The notes: generated by a model not told the origin, from the sequence alone. Shown: positions 47,911-57,895, counted from the first letter of the stretch. The stretch: DNA of 64,000 nucleotides from Megamerina dolium (GCA_963854835.1 OY978526.1:92952140-93016139); one strand, 5' to 3'. Program-made: numbers and translations.

Positions 47911-49310
47911 GTGTTTATCGTAGCCCCCATACAAATTTTAAATTGAAACAGCTGTAACTTCGGCAATCTTCTGTCTAGAATAACCATAATTGACACTTAA
48001 ATTAATATCGTAGTCGGCAAAAATCTGGCAGAAAATCAGTGTGCCAAGCCCACTCCTTCATGGGTCTCCCATACAAAGTCGAGTGAATTAAACTAAAATT
48101 TTAAGCTCCATAGCTTACAAACCATTTAGCCTAGGACAACGAGACTTAGGGTATGGATTAGTATTGTACGAGCAACTAGGCTCACAGAAAATGGGCGCAC
48201 CACGCCCAGTGTTTATCGTAGCCCCCATACAAATTTTAAATTGAAACAGCTGTAACTTCGGCAATCTTCTGTGTAGAATAACCATAATTGACACTTAAAT
48301 TAATATCGTAGTCGGCAAAAATCTGGCAGAAAATCAGTGTGCCACGCCCACTCCTTCATGAGTCTCCCATACAAAGTCAAGGGAATTAAACTAAAACTTT
48401 TAAGCTCCATAACTTACAAAATATTTAGCGTAGGACAACGAGATTTAAGGTATGGATTAGTATTGTAGGAGCAACTAGGCTCACAAAAAATTGGCGCACC
48501 ACGCCCACTGTTTATCGTAGCCGCCATACAAATTTTAAATTGAAACAGTTGTAACTTCGGCAATCTTCTGTCTAGAATAACCATAATTGACACTTAAATT
48601 AATATCGTAGTCGGCAAAAATCTGGCAGAAAATCAGTGTGCCACGCCCACTCCTTCATGAGTCTCCCATACAAAGTCAAGGGAATAAACTAAAACTTTTA
48701 AGCTCCATAACTTACAAAATATTTAGCGTAGGACAACGAGATTTAAGGTATGGATTAGTATTGTAGGAGCAACTAGGCTTACAGAAAATGGGCGAACCAC
48801 GCCCACTGTTGATTTGTTTTAAATTGAAATAGCTGTAACTTCTGTATCCTTCTGTCTAGAACAATCATAATTAACACTTAGGTTAATATGGTAGTCGGCA
48901 AAAATCTGGCAAAAAATCAGTGTGCCACGCCCACTCCTTCATGAGTCTCCCATACAAAGTCAAGGGAATTAAACTAAAATTTACAACGAGATTTAAGGTA
49001 TGGAATAGTATTGTACGAGCAACTAGGCTCACAGAAAATGGGCGCACCACGCCCACTGTTTATCGTAGCCCCCATACAAATTTTAAATTGAAACAGCGGT
49101 AACTTTGGCAATCTTCTGTCTAGAATAACCATAATTGACACTTAAATTAACATCGTAGTCGGCAAAAATCTGGCAAAAAATCAGCGTACCACGCCCACTT
49201 CTTATTGGGGCTCCCATACAAAGTTGAGGAAATTAAACAAAAATGTTAACCACCATAACTTAGAAACTATTCAACGTAGGACACCAAATTTAAGGTGTGG
49301 ATTAACATTA
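47911..49310 (+). repeat. Internal tandem array of about 298-bp units in copy D
   Basis: Unit landmarks (GTGTTTATCGTAGCC or variants) start at about 47911, 48209, 48508, 48806 and 49056. The last unit is shortened by a deletion of about 50 bp near 48981. Each unit contains two GCCACGCCCACT-like blocks, GGTTAT-type or CCATAACTTACAAA segments and a CATACAAAGT motif. Confidence 0.87.
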
Positions 49311-49382
49311 ATTGGATTTACTAGAAAGTGGTAAGCCACGCCCACTTTTTATATAGCTCCCATACTAAGCCTCGGAATTATC

Positions 49383-49386
49383 TTAA
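49383..49386 (+). other. TTAA target-site duplication, left
   Basis: TTAA directly precedes the piggyBac-like element. It matches the TTAA at 51887-51890 and the single TTAA at the same place in copies A and C. Confidence 0.95.
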
Positions 49387-49403
49387 CCCTAGAAGGCTAA
49401 CAT

Positions 49404-49419
49404 ACGTAAATTTTACGTG
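49404..49419. promoter_or_regulatory. Subterminal palindrome 1 (left)
   Basis: ACGTAAATTTTACGTG, immediately inside the left terminal repeat. Candidate transposase-binding site, by position and repetition. Confidence 0.6.
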
Positions 49420-49578
49420 TAGTTTTTTTTCTTGTTGTTGCTACACGAGCATCTAGTAACCTAACGGTACCAAATTCAACAAGTGCTTTCTTCAATAGTT
49501 TCTAAGCAAGCGCAACAACATAAGCAAGGCATTTTTAGTCATTGAAGTGCTCTTAGAGCGAGAACATTAAGAGGCTGT

Positions 49579-49603
49579 ACGTAAAAATTACGTGGTGTTA
49601 GCG
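49579..49603. promoter_or_regulatory. Subterminal palindrome 2 (left)
   Basis: ACGTAAAAATTACGTGG followed by TGTTAGCG. The TGTTAGC flank is shared with copies 3 and 4 and echoes the terminal repeat (which reads TGTTAGCC inverted). Confidence 0.6.
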
Positions 49604-49622
49604 TTAAGGGTAAAATTTGTGC

Positions 49623-49647
49623 ACGTAAATTTTACGTGGTGTTAGCA
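49623..49647. promoter_or_regulatory. Subterminal palindrome 3 (left)
   Basis: ACGTAAATTTTACGTGG followed by TGTTAGCA. It lies about 45 bases before the transposase start codon, so it could also influence transcription. Confidence 0.6.
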
Positions 49648-49691
49648 ATAAAAGTAAAATTTTGTATAACAGTTTTAAGTAGTGACTGAAA

Positions 49692-51599
49692 ATGGAAAGT
49701 CAAAAAGCGAATAATTCTAAGCGCGGTCTCAGCAGTGAAGATGTTGCGGCATTGCTTAACTCCAGCGACTTCAGTGATATTAGCGACGTTAGCAATATAG
49801 AGGAGGAAGATGATTTCGATAGCGATGACAGTTTTGCTGATAAGAATTGGTATCCCACTGCAAACGATGAAAATGACATTGAAAAAGAATTGGCAGAAGC
49901 ATTTGATATATCACGGAATACTTCGCATTTACCAAAAACTAATAAGCGTCATAAAACAGACCTAACAGAAAACATTCCTGTAGCTAGCGCAGAAGTAGAA
50001 AAAAGTGAAATTTTAGGCAAGAACGGCTACGTTTGGAATAACTTTCCCCTACACGGTGAAGGTGGTAAATGCGCTTTAAGAAATATTATATTTATTCCGC
50101 CAGGTAAGAAAATAACAAATGCATTGGTTGTATTTTTGTATAATATTTTTGTTGTTTAATTAGGCACAACGATCACAGCAAAGCAGTCTATAGAGCCAGA
50201 AGATATATTTAATTTATTTATGACTGAGGATATATTAAATACTATTTTGAATCACACAAATTTGAAAATTTCTCAGCTAAGACAAAAATATAAATTGCAA
50301 AACTCCACAATTTCCGACTTAAATTTGGTGGAGTTGAAAGCCTTGTTGGGTTTGTTATTGTTGTCTGCAGCTTTGAAGAGTAATCACCTTACTGCTGACC
50401 TCTTATTTGACACGTCTTATTCTGGAGATAGATACAGAGCCACAATGAGTAAAGATAGGTTCAAATTTCTATTAAACGCTTTGAGATTTGATGATCCCAC
50501 TACAAGAGAAGAGCGCAAAAAAGAAACTTCATTTGCTCCAATTTCAGAAATTTGGGAAAATTTTATAGACAAATGTAATATACATTTTAAGCCTGGATCC
50601 TATGTTACTATTGATGAGCAACTAGTTGGTTTTCGTGGTAGATGCCCATTTAAAATGTACATACCAAATAAGCCAAACAAATTTGGAATAAAAATTGTGA
50701 TGCTTTGCGATAATTCTACAAAATATGTTATTAATGCCGAACCTTACCTTGGCAAGTCAACTAAAACTGAAGGCAAGCCATTGGCCACTTACTATGTTGA
50801 GAAACTGACGAAACCTTTGTACGGAAGCAGTCGAAACATCACAATGGATAACTGGTTCACCAGCATTCCTTTAGCACGAAATCTGTTGGAAAAACCATAC
50901 AAGTTAACTGTTGTGGGAACTTTACGCAAAAACAAGGCAGAAATACCACCAGAGCTACTTGATCTGAAATCGCAGGGTACTGGATCTTCTCGATTTGTTT
51001 ATGATAAGAATATAACTCTGGTGTCTTTCAAGCCGAAACAGAATAAGAATGTTTTATTGATATCAACAATGCATTTGAGTGGAGCACTTAACTCAACAAC
51101 TGGAAAACCAGAAATTGTGCACACGTATAATTCGACTAAAGGTGCGGTTGACACCTTTGACCAGATGGCTCAAAACATGTGCTGCAATCGAAAAACTAGA
51201 CGTTGGCCTCTCTGTTTTTTCTATAATATGCTGAACATTGCATCAGTTAACGCGTATGTTATTTATAGCTATAACGCAGTGCAAAAAGGGATTAAGCCAA
51301 TGAACAGAATAAAGTTTATGCTTAATTTGCAAGAACAACTTACCAGGCCATGGCAAGAGCAACGACTAAGCACGACTATCAACTTGCCATCAAAACTAAA
51401 ACAAAATATAAAAAATAATTTACAGATAAACTCGGCTTGCGAAGAACCTTCTCAGGACAAGGGAAAGAGAACATATTGCAAATATTGCCACTACTCAAAA
51501 AAGCGCATGACAACCACATACTGTCATATTTGTAAAAACGCGGCACTATGTGGAGAGCATCAGATAAAAATATGCAAAGACTGTATTAACCAGGACTGA
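49692..51599 (+). CDS. piggyBac-superfamily transposase, two exons, intact
   Basis: Cut-and-paste DDE/D transposase acting in the nucleus on the element's ends and TTAA targets. Two exons, 49692-50103 and 50164-51599, join in frame into 615 residues with no stop (classical piggyBac has 594). The N-terminus is acidic and serine-rich (SSDFSDISDVSNIEEEDDFD). The catalytic core has three aspartates: D288 in TIDEQLVGFRGRCPF, D366 in ITMDNWFTSIPLA and D467 in KGAVDTFDQM. Their spacing of 78 and 101 equals that of classical piggyBac D268/D346/D447, and W485 sits 18 residues after D467, matching W465. The C-terminus is a cysteine-rich zinc-binding domain (C576, C579, C591, C594, C600, H603, C608, C611). 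The start is the first ATG after the left subterminal repeats. Activity is inferred, not shown. Confidence 0.95.
50104..50163 (+). other. 60-nt intron in the piggyBac-like transposase gene
   Basis: The donor is CAG|GTAAGAA and the acceptor TTTAATTAG|GC after a T-rich tract. Removal joins ...ATTCCGCCAG to GCACAACG and keeps the frame (a split glycine codon). Retention leads to a stop at 50157-50159 and a 155-residue protein without the catalytic core. Length and signals are typical of small fly introns. Confidence 0.88.
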
Positions 51600-51755
51600 T
51601 GATATATACTTATATATAAGCATTTACTTTCTGATCTTAAAAATTAATTATATTTATTTTAAAAATTGTTTTTGTTTATTTACCTTTAAAAATTGTTTTT
51701 TTTTTACTGAGTTTAATATGAATTTAATATGAGTTTGCCTTAATATGAGTTATTT

Positions 51756-51765
51756 AATAAATAAA
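51756..51765 (+). terminator. Polyadenylation signal of the transposase gene
   Basis: Two overlapping AATAAA motifs occur about 160 bases after the stop codon and before the right subterminal palindrome. Confidence 0.65.
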
Positions 51766-51826
51766 AAGCAAAAAAAAAACAAATTTTCTAACATTTATTG
51801 AAGCGCTTTAGGAAAAATTCCATAGT

Positions 51827-51850
51827 ACGTAAAATTTACGTGGTGTTAGT
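51827..51850. promoter_or_regulatory. Subterminal palindrome 4 (right)
   Basis: ACGTAAAATTTACGTGG followed by TGTTAGT, about 20 bases inside the right terminal repeat. It is in the same orientation as the left copies 2 and 3 rather than mirrored, apart from its own palindromic core. Confidence 0.6.
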
Positions 51851-51886
51851 TTTAACGTATAATTAAATCATGTTAGCCTTCTAGGG

Positions 51887-51890
51887 TTAA
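51887..51890 (+). other. TTAA target-site duplication, right
   Basis: TTAA directly follows the element; the helentron sequence continues AATCCTTTTACTTCG as in copies A and C. Confidence 0.95.
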
Positions 51891-52073
51891 AATCCTTTTA
51901 CTTCGTCAAAGTCAACCATATTTCGGGTGTAAATTAGTAGTATATGCAAAAATTGTTTCTCGAAAAGTGGAAATAAAAGAAAAGTTGGATATTCGAGTAA
52001 ACTTTTTATATATAAATCTACATATGCAGGGTATAGTTTGGTCGGCCCCAGCCGACTGTAAGGAGATTTTTTT

Positions 52074-52252
52074 AACTTAGTTTTGTCACAAAGCTCTTTT
52101 AAGAAGCAGTTTGTTACTGCCGGAAAAATTGCCAATCCTTACCGGCAGGTGGGTACCGTCGAAAGAAAAATCTTTTCGATATTAAAATTTGTTTTTCTTC
52201 ACCTACAGATCAGAAGGCTTACGCACTAACCACTGAGCTACGGTACCCACCA
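52074..52252 (-). repeat. tRNA-derived SINE, copy 2
   Basis: On the minus strand GGTGGGTACCGTAGCTCAGT gives box A (TAGCTCAGTGGTTAG). The box B region has lost about 20 bases. The body (ATATCGAAAAGATTTTTCTTT, CCGGCAGTAACAAACTGCTT) matches copy 1. Its 3' end touches helentron-like copy D, and its 5' end abuts the repeat at 52251. Confidence 0.78.
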
Positions 52253-52380
52253 GTGTTCGCAAACAATAGGCGATTTGTGAACTTTTCTTAAACCAAGCCA
52301 TCTTCGGAAAAGATTCTCTCGCTATAAATACTGCTGCAAGGAGCTGAAAGATACGTAAGTATTGTAAGAGTAAGGATCGT
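52251..52380 (+). repeat. Unclassified dispersed repeat, copy 2
   Basis: It starts CAGTGTTCGCAAACAATAGG, parallel to 45374, and contains TTAAACCAAGCCATCTTCGG and CTGCTGCAAGGAGCTGAAAG. It ends after GATACGTAAGTATTGTAAG with a short insertion relative to copy 1. Confidence 0.7.
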
Positions 52381-52699
52381 TACTGTGATTTATTCGAGCT
52401 CCCCTAAAGAAATATTCAATATCAGTCGCTATTGGGATTCTCTCTTGATCACTGTACCTTGCTAGGTTAACGTATTATACCGCTTCAAGGTTTAAACAAT
52501 TTTTGAGAATAAACAAACGCTACATAAAAATGTGAAAATATATTTTAGAAATAATACAAAATGTATTGATAGGCATTTTAAACTATATTTTACATTAAAA
52601 ACCCAAAGGACTCCATTCGTATATTGTAGCCTGTCGAATTAGAAATATATTTATGAACAATGGACTTGGGCGCTGCTTGCCGCGTATCCGGTATCCGGT

Positions 52700-53185
52700 A
52701 TCCACCCAAATCACTATCGGTTGCATATTTATATGATTTCATGATGAGTGGTATAAGAGCTCGTGAGCCTTTGGATTGACTGAAACCAGTGATGCTGCTC
52801 CAAGTTTCTTAAAGAACGATTTTGAATCGAGGTATGAACCCCTTAGAGCTAATTTATCTGCAGTGTCAATCCATCAATGGTGCTATGAGCAAGAACCAGC
52901 CAAATCACTATGCGTCGCATATCTTTACCTTTATAAAACGCTTTAATAGTTCCTACGATTGATTTCCTGATGAGCGGTATAAGAGCAATCTTAAATTAGG
53001 GTTGTTATAAGCGGTAGAATTCGGGGCCCCGCATTTTATCTGACTGAAACCAGTGATACTGTTCCAGGATTCTCAAAGAATGATTTTGAATCGAGGTATG
53101 AACATGAAGAACCCCTTAAACTAATTCATCTGCAGCCTTATTCCATCAATGGCGCTATGAGCTAGAACCGAAATCAGTGTGACTT
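52700..53185 (+). repeat. Imperfect tandem duplication of unknown sequence (about 260 bp)
   Basis: Phrases recur in order: GATGAGTGGTATAAGAGCTC then GATGAGCGGTATAAGAGCAA; ACTGAAACCAGTGATGCTG then ACTGAAACCAGTGATACTG (262 bases apart); TTTTGAATCGAGGTATGAAC twice; and CCATCAATGGTGCTATGAGC then CCATCAATGGCGCTATGAGC. No coding frame is maintained. A further partial match (CGCTTTAATAGTTCCTACGA) occurs near 54033. Confidence 0.75.
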
Positions 53186-53333
53186 TATTTATAGCCAATA
53201 ATCTCTTAAGTGCTTTCAAGCATTATGCTATAAACTTAGAGAAAAATCTCCAAGGACAAATCGCTTTAACGCCAGCTTGACCATCAGAGAAAATAGTGAT
53301 TACTGCCCCATGTCAAAAGTTACACCAGCACCA

Positions 53334-53500
53334 GTGGGTGCCGTAGCTCAGTGGTTAGTGTGTTGGCGTGGTGTGTGTTGGATTTTTTTTTTTTTCGAAT
53401 GTTACCCACTTGTCGGCGAACAATTGGCAATTCTTCCGGCAGTAACAATTTGCCATGAAAAAGTTTCTAAAAGAACTCTGTGACAAAGCTCAAAAAAGTG
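53334..53500 (+). repeat. tRNA-derived SINE, copy 3
   Basis: GTGGGTGCCGTAGCTCAGTG with box A (TAGCTCAGTGGTTAG), then a divergent centre with a T12 run where box B should be. The body (CTTGTCGGCGAACAATTGG, TTCCGGCAGTAACAATTTGC, CTGTGACAAAGCTC) matches copies 1 and 2. It is the only plus-strand copy. Confidence 0.75.
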
Positions 53501-53689
53501 ATGTCGCAAGAGTTCTGTCGTTCGGAACCGGCTGAAATAAGTAGGTCCTTCTAATAGTATCCAAAATTTAACACGCACAACAGTAATGAAAGAGAAGCTC
53601 GTCCAAAGGACTCTCGGGGATTTAAGTGCCACATATTTTTGTTTTTTAGCATCGTTTTTTTTTTTAAAGGATATTTTTATTCCTGTCTT

Positions 53690-53830
53690 GCTGGAAAGAT
53701 AACTTGGAATGTTCTATCGAAACAAAGGCCCATAGGTATCTTCTAGAAGGCCTTGTACGATATCCTTCAGACGATGGAACTGTTGAAACTTCAGGGCACT
53801 TATTGCTGCAACCTTTCTAAGGAAATGTGC
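53690..53830 (+). pseudogene. Possible LINE C-terminal scrap
   Basis: One frame reads DGTVETSGHLLLQPF, resembling the 'VETSxHLLLxCP' tail found after the RNase H of I/LOA-type LINEs. It is short and the cysteine is missing, so this is weak evidence. Confidence 0.35.
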
Positions 53831-54412
53831 TGTGGCCCACCATCGCTTCTTGGTGTTTGTCAGTTGCATTGTTTGTCATGACTACGCAGTTATCCTATAT
53901 AATTTATAGAACATTTGTTTAGTCAGAGCATATTTGTTTTCGAAAGTATTTATTTATAGACATACAAAAGGTTAGGCTTAAATTACCTTTATTTAAAATT
54001 GGTTTTTTTTTTTTTTTTTTGCTTTAAATATAACGCTTTAATAGTTCCTACGAATACTCTTCTAGTTGTTTTTTGCGCCACCCCACCCCCACATATTATA
54101 CATAGTATGTCGCACGCGTATGGCAGTAATAAAAATGAAATTTATCATTAACACCATTTCAGTCATTATAATAGCAAACCATCACATCAATAATAACAAC
54201 ATCAACTGCCTGCAATAATGGCATTCATAATAATAATCCACAATCATCATCATAAATCATAAATTGCGAATGACCATTTCATTCATAATGAAACATTCAA
54301 TGAAATGGTTTTAGAGAAGTGAAAACAAAACAAAACAAAACAATTTAAATCATTTTCTCTACTATGTATTTACGATATTTGCTATTGCTGTTGTTGTAGT
54401 CGTAATTGATTT

Positions 54413-54460
54413 CATTCATTCATTCACTCATTCATTCATTCATTTATTTATTCCTTCATT
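54413..54460. repeat. (CATT)n microsatellite
   Basis: About ten imperfect CATT units with CACT and TATT variants. Confidence 0.9.
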
Positions 54461-54855
54461 CTTTTCAATGTTCGCTCCTACATTATTAATTTTCAACTTC
54501 ATAAATCTTTATTTCCGACCAATCCTGCCCTTGCTTTGACTTTTGATCTTTTCCGGTCGCGCCCACTGCCACTATGCCATTTTTCATTGATTATACTTAT
54601 GTACGAGTATGTATGTAACATTGAGAATTCATGATTTCATATTACTGTCATTACAACTTTTCTTTAAATTTTAACAGTTAATAAAGCAGCATTGCAATCA
54701 AAACATCTAACATTGATAGACTTAGTTATAGAAGTGTACGATGTAGCAATTCGAAATAAATATTGTAATAGGAAATGAAAATATTCTCACTGAATTTGAA
54801 TCCAACTAATTTGTGTGGTGGCTATTATAAACAGTGTTGTTGTTGTTTTAGAAAA

Positions 54856-54882
54856 TGGTGGTGGTGGTGGTGGTGGTGGTGT
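54856..54882. repeat. (GGT)9 microsatellite
   Basis: Uninterrupted GGT run. Confidence 0.93.
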
Positions 54883-55149
54883 TGGAATAAAGAATGTTTA
54901 ATTTACTTTTCATATTTGACTCCCTAAGGAATTTAATATGTATCATATATATTTATTCTTCAAATCTTTATTGCAAGCAGTAGTCGCTTTGGTTGTTCAA
55001 AAAATATTTTATAATATCCATGGACGATTTTGTTTATGGCAAATTGCTAATTTGGTGTATAGCATTCATGTCAAATGTTTTTTGTTTTGTCAAATTCAGT
55101 ATTGACATTATTTCAAATCAAATATTCTTTGTCCTAGCCTTTTCCTATT

Positions 55150-56680
55150 TGGGGTCGGCTCTTCTTGTACGATATTTCGAGGTCGTCCGATTCTATGTCG
55201 TCTCCTCATTTATGCTTTTGCTACGCAAATCGGATTTTATTAAGTTGCACCATGTTCTAAGTGGTCTTCCGGGGACTCTTTTACTCTCTTCCATTGCCAA
55301 TGTTCTACTCAATACGTGATCTTCCGGTCTCCTCATTACATGACCATACCAACGGAGGTGATTTTCTTGCATCTTATCTGTGATAGGCGACACCTTGCTA
55401 CTTCCACGGACGTACCTATTCTGGACTTTATCGTACTACTGGCCCAACGTAGCATTTCCATTTCCAGCACTCAGAGGAATAAAGCATTACTGATTTGACA
55501 ATAGATTTGTAGATTTTGCCTTTTATGTGTTGTGGCATCCTCTTGTTGACAAGAACGCCTGATGTGGATCTCCAGCTCTGCCACCTACATTGGATCCTAT
55601 GCGATATTTCTTTATCAAGCATGCCGTTTACACTAATATGCGAGCCAAGGTATTTGAAGCTTTAGACGCTCTTGATGGAATCGCTGCTGAGTTTTAGGCA
55701 GGTTTTTTCGGCTTCTCCTTCGAACTGGAACTCAATCATCTCGGTTTTGCTGCGGCTTACCCTCAAGTCATTTTAATTCTAGTCCGTCAGCCCATAGGTC
55801 CAGCTTTCCTTGTAGAGCAGCTTTATTTTCAGCAAGTAGCACAACGTCGTCTACGTATAAAAGCGTCCATGTCAGACTGTCTTGGATGTCGCGCGTAAGT
55901 AAACCCATCACCAGGTTGGAAAGCAGCGGGCTAAGAGGTGAGCCCTGGTGAACGCCCACATTTACATTAAAAGGTTTCGTGAGCCCAAATATGCATCTCG
56001 CTTGTGTGGTGACTTGGTAGTAAGTGTCTTGGACTTGTTTTATGGTGCTTTCTGGGAGAGACTGGGATCTAAGCGTCTGCCACACTAGATCTCTAGGCAT
56101 ACGATCGAACGCCTTTTCCAGGTCAATAAAGACTCCCAATAGTTTCTTTTTGTTCGTAGAATGTGTAACGCATCGACCGTTGATTGATCGACCACTGACA
56201 AAGCTAAATTGGTTTTCACTGAGTGTTGCGATGTTTCTAATGCCATAATCCAGGACACGTTCCCAAATCTTAAGGCAGTGGGACATTAATTTAATTCCGC
56301 GGTACTTTGAGCAGCATTGTACGTCTCCCTTATATTTGTAGAACGATATTAGACAGCTGTTACGCCATGCTTCTGGGATTCCGTTTTGGCGATTTTATTA
56401 AAGAAAGTCGTCAGCCAAGCAACTCCATCGTCTCTTAACTTGTTGAAGACGTCCGCTAGTTCCAGATCTGGTCCCACTGCTTTATTCATTTTCATTTTTG
56501 CGACAGAGGTACGCACCTCACCTTCCATGATTAAATTGGAGGGGCCTTCAACTCTATCTCTGGCAATCATACGAGAACGGGGGAATTCAGCATTTGATAG
56601 TTCATCATAATATTCATGCCAGCGGGTTCTAATCTCGTCATCTCTTGTGACCATATCGCTCACAAGATGTGTTTAATGTT
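55150..56680 (-). pseudogene. RTE-like LINE reverse transcriptase, mostly readable
   Basis: This is the longest LINE remnant here. On the minus strand: DEIRTRWHEYYDELSNAEFP, VRTSVAKMKMNKAVGPDLE, CLKIWERVLDYGIRNIATLS, ENQFSFVSGRSINGR, then the first catalytic block GVFIDLEKAFDRMPRDLVWQ, VGVHQGSPLSPLLSNLVMGL and LLYVDDVVLLAENKAALQ, with both catalytic YVDD aspartates. A frameshift after GLELK (near 55768) leads to KEISHRIQCRWQSWRSTSGV, MPQHIKGKIYKSIVKSVMLY, and finally DKMQENHLRWYGHVMRRPED. Key RT residues are kept, but at least three frameshifts and the absent endonuclease make it inactive. The order and wording of motifs fit RTE-type elements. Confidence 0.88.
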
Positions 56681-57108
56681 TATCAAGCCATTGTTTGGTT
56701 TCCACTGTATTTTTTTTTTTTTCATCAAAAATTTTATACACGTGGCGTTTGAAGGTTAGAACTCAATAAAAATCTATGTGCCTTCCTGCACACTTATTGA
56801 ATGGCCCATTATTTTGGTCTATTGTGATAAAATTTCAGTTTTATAAAACATCCAAGGGTCTTTTCTCTGATATTATATCGTTTGATATTAACATTTTCTT
56901 CTCATTTGAGTAATATTAACACTGAGAATATTTTTTTAATATATTGAATATTATTTTATAAGCTTCAAAAGGCTATTCAAAAGAAGGATAATGTCTATAA
57001 CTCATAAAATTTTATATATTCGATATCTATTTAAAAAGAACATTCCAAATAATTTATTCATTTCTTGTTTGTTTGGTTTCTATGCATTTAAAGTCACTAC
57101 TACTACTA

Positions 57109-57132
57109 CACACACACACACACACACACACA
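57109..57132. repeat. (CA)12 microsatellite
   Basis: CA run preceded by CTACTACTA. Confidence 0.95.
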
Positions 57133-57895
57133 TAATTATGTTAACCTATGTATCCAGAAGAGTATTATATTATATAGTCCATAGGAGTGTGTATAAACAA
57201 ATGGATCTAGGTAAATGTACGTACGCATATCTTAGTTTTGTTGAAATGTTATTCAAAACAATACATATCGTGCATGTATATATATACTTACACACTCTAT
57301 GAAATCAATGAAATATGAAAAAGCACACAAAACTAACAAAAACTGAATGATTTTAAATGAACCAAATTTCTGTGCATGTTGCAGATATATATCATGTTCA
57401 CGTCATATACACATATATGTACTCGTATGTATGTACTCGTAAACATATAACGCTCTATACAAAAGCTATAATAATAAAAACATAAATAGAAAGAGAAGCA
57501 GATAGAGAGAGAGAGAGAGGGGGGAGATAGAAAGAGAGATGAAATGAAAGAAAATGTTCAACTTCATAAATATTTATTGAGATCAATTACTTTGTGATAT
57601 GATGATATATACATATACTTATAGGGGAAGAGTAAAGCAAAAGATAGTAGTCACATACAAATAACTATACAAGTACGAGTACAAGTATGTACAATCAAGG
57701 AATAGCTGCCGTAGCAATAATAACAATACATCAGCAACAAAAACAACAGGAATAATATGAGCAACAATAAAGATAAGTATGTACATATACACAATAAATA
57801 TAAACCAAAACTACAAGTGTAGTTAAGTGTAGTGGAAGTAAAATATATTATATGTACTACATAGTATAATGTTCCTCCTGCACTAAGTGCATCGA

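Larger units (their letters stand above)
49387..51886 (+). mobile_element. Complete piggyBac-superfamily transposon
   Basis: A 2,500-bp element with perfect 17-bp inverted terminal repeats CCCTAGAAGGCTAACAT (49387-49403 and 51870-51886) and TTAA duplications. The first eight bases (CCCTAGAA) match the start of the classical piggyBac repeat but the rest differs. Four copies of a palindromic motif of the type ACGTAAAWTTTACGTG lie near the ends (three left, one right). It carries one gene with one intron and a complete open reading frame. It sits in helentron-like copy D, and the uninterrupted sequence in copies A and C reproduces the empty site exactly (ATTATCTTAAAATCC). The intact gene, perfect ends and intact target duplication point to a recent insertion. 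Confidence 0.96.
47138..52073 (+). mobile_element. DINE-1/mini-me-like (helentron-type) element, copy D, interrupted
   Basis: The element starts at the T run that ends copy C, carries (GTCC)9(GTCT)2, and has five internal units of about 298 bp. It is interrupted at 49387-51886 by a piggyBac-like insertion. The 3' part resumes at 51891 and ends with the stem-loop and AGGAGATTTTTTT near 52073. Without the insertion and one TTAA it would be about 2.43 kb, close to copy B. Confidence 0.85.
53831..55149. other. AT-rich spacer with microsatellites, no gene seen
   Basis: Includes poly(T) at 54003-54020, (CATT)n, (GGT)n and AACAAAACAAAAC-type repeats. No coding similarity is recognised. Confidence 0.5.

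Noticed and set aside
49692..50159. A separate 155-residue protein gene upstream of the transposase
   Set aside because: Its last 17 codons are intron sequence bounded by good splice signals. Removing them joins it in frame with the catalytic exon, so it is exon 1 of one gene.
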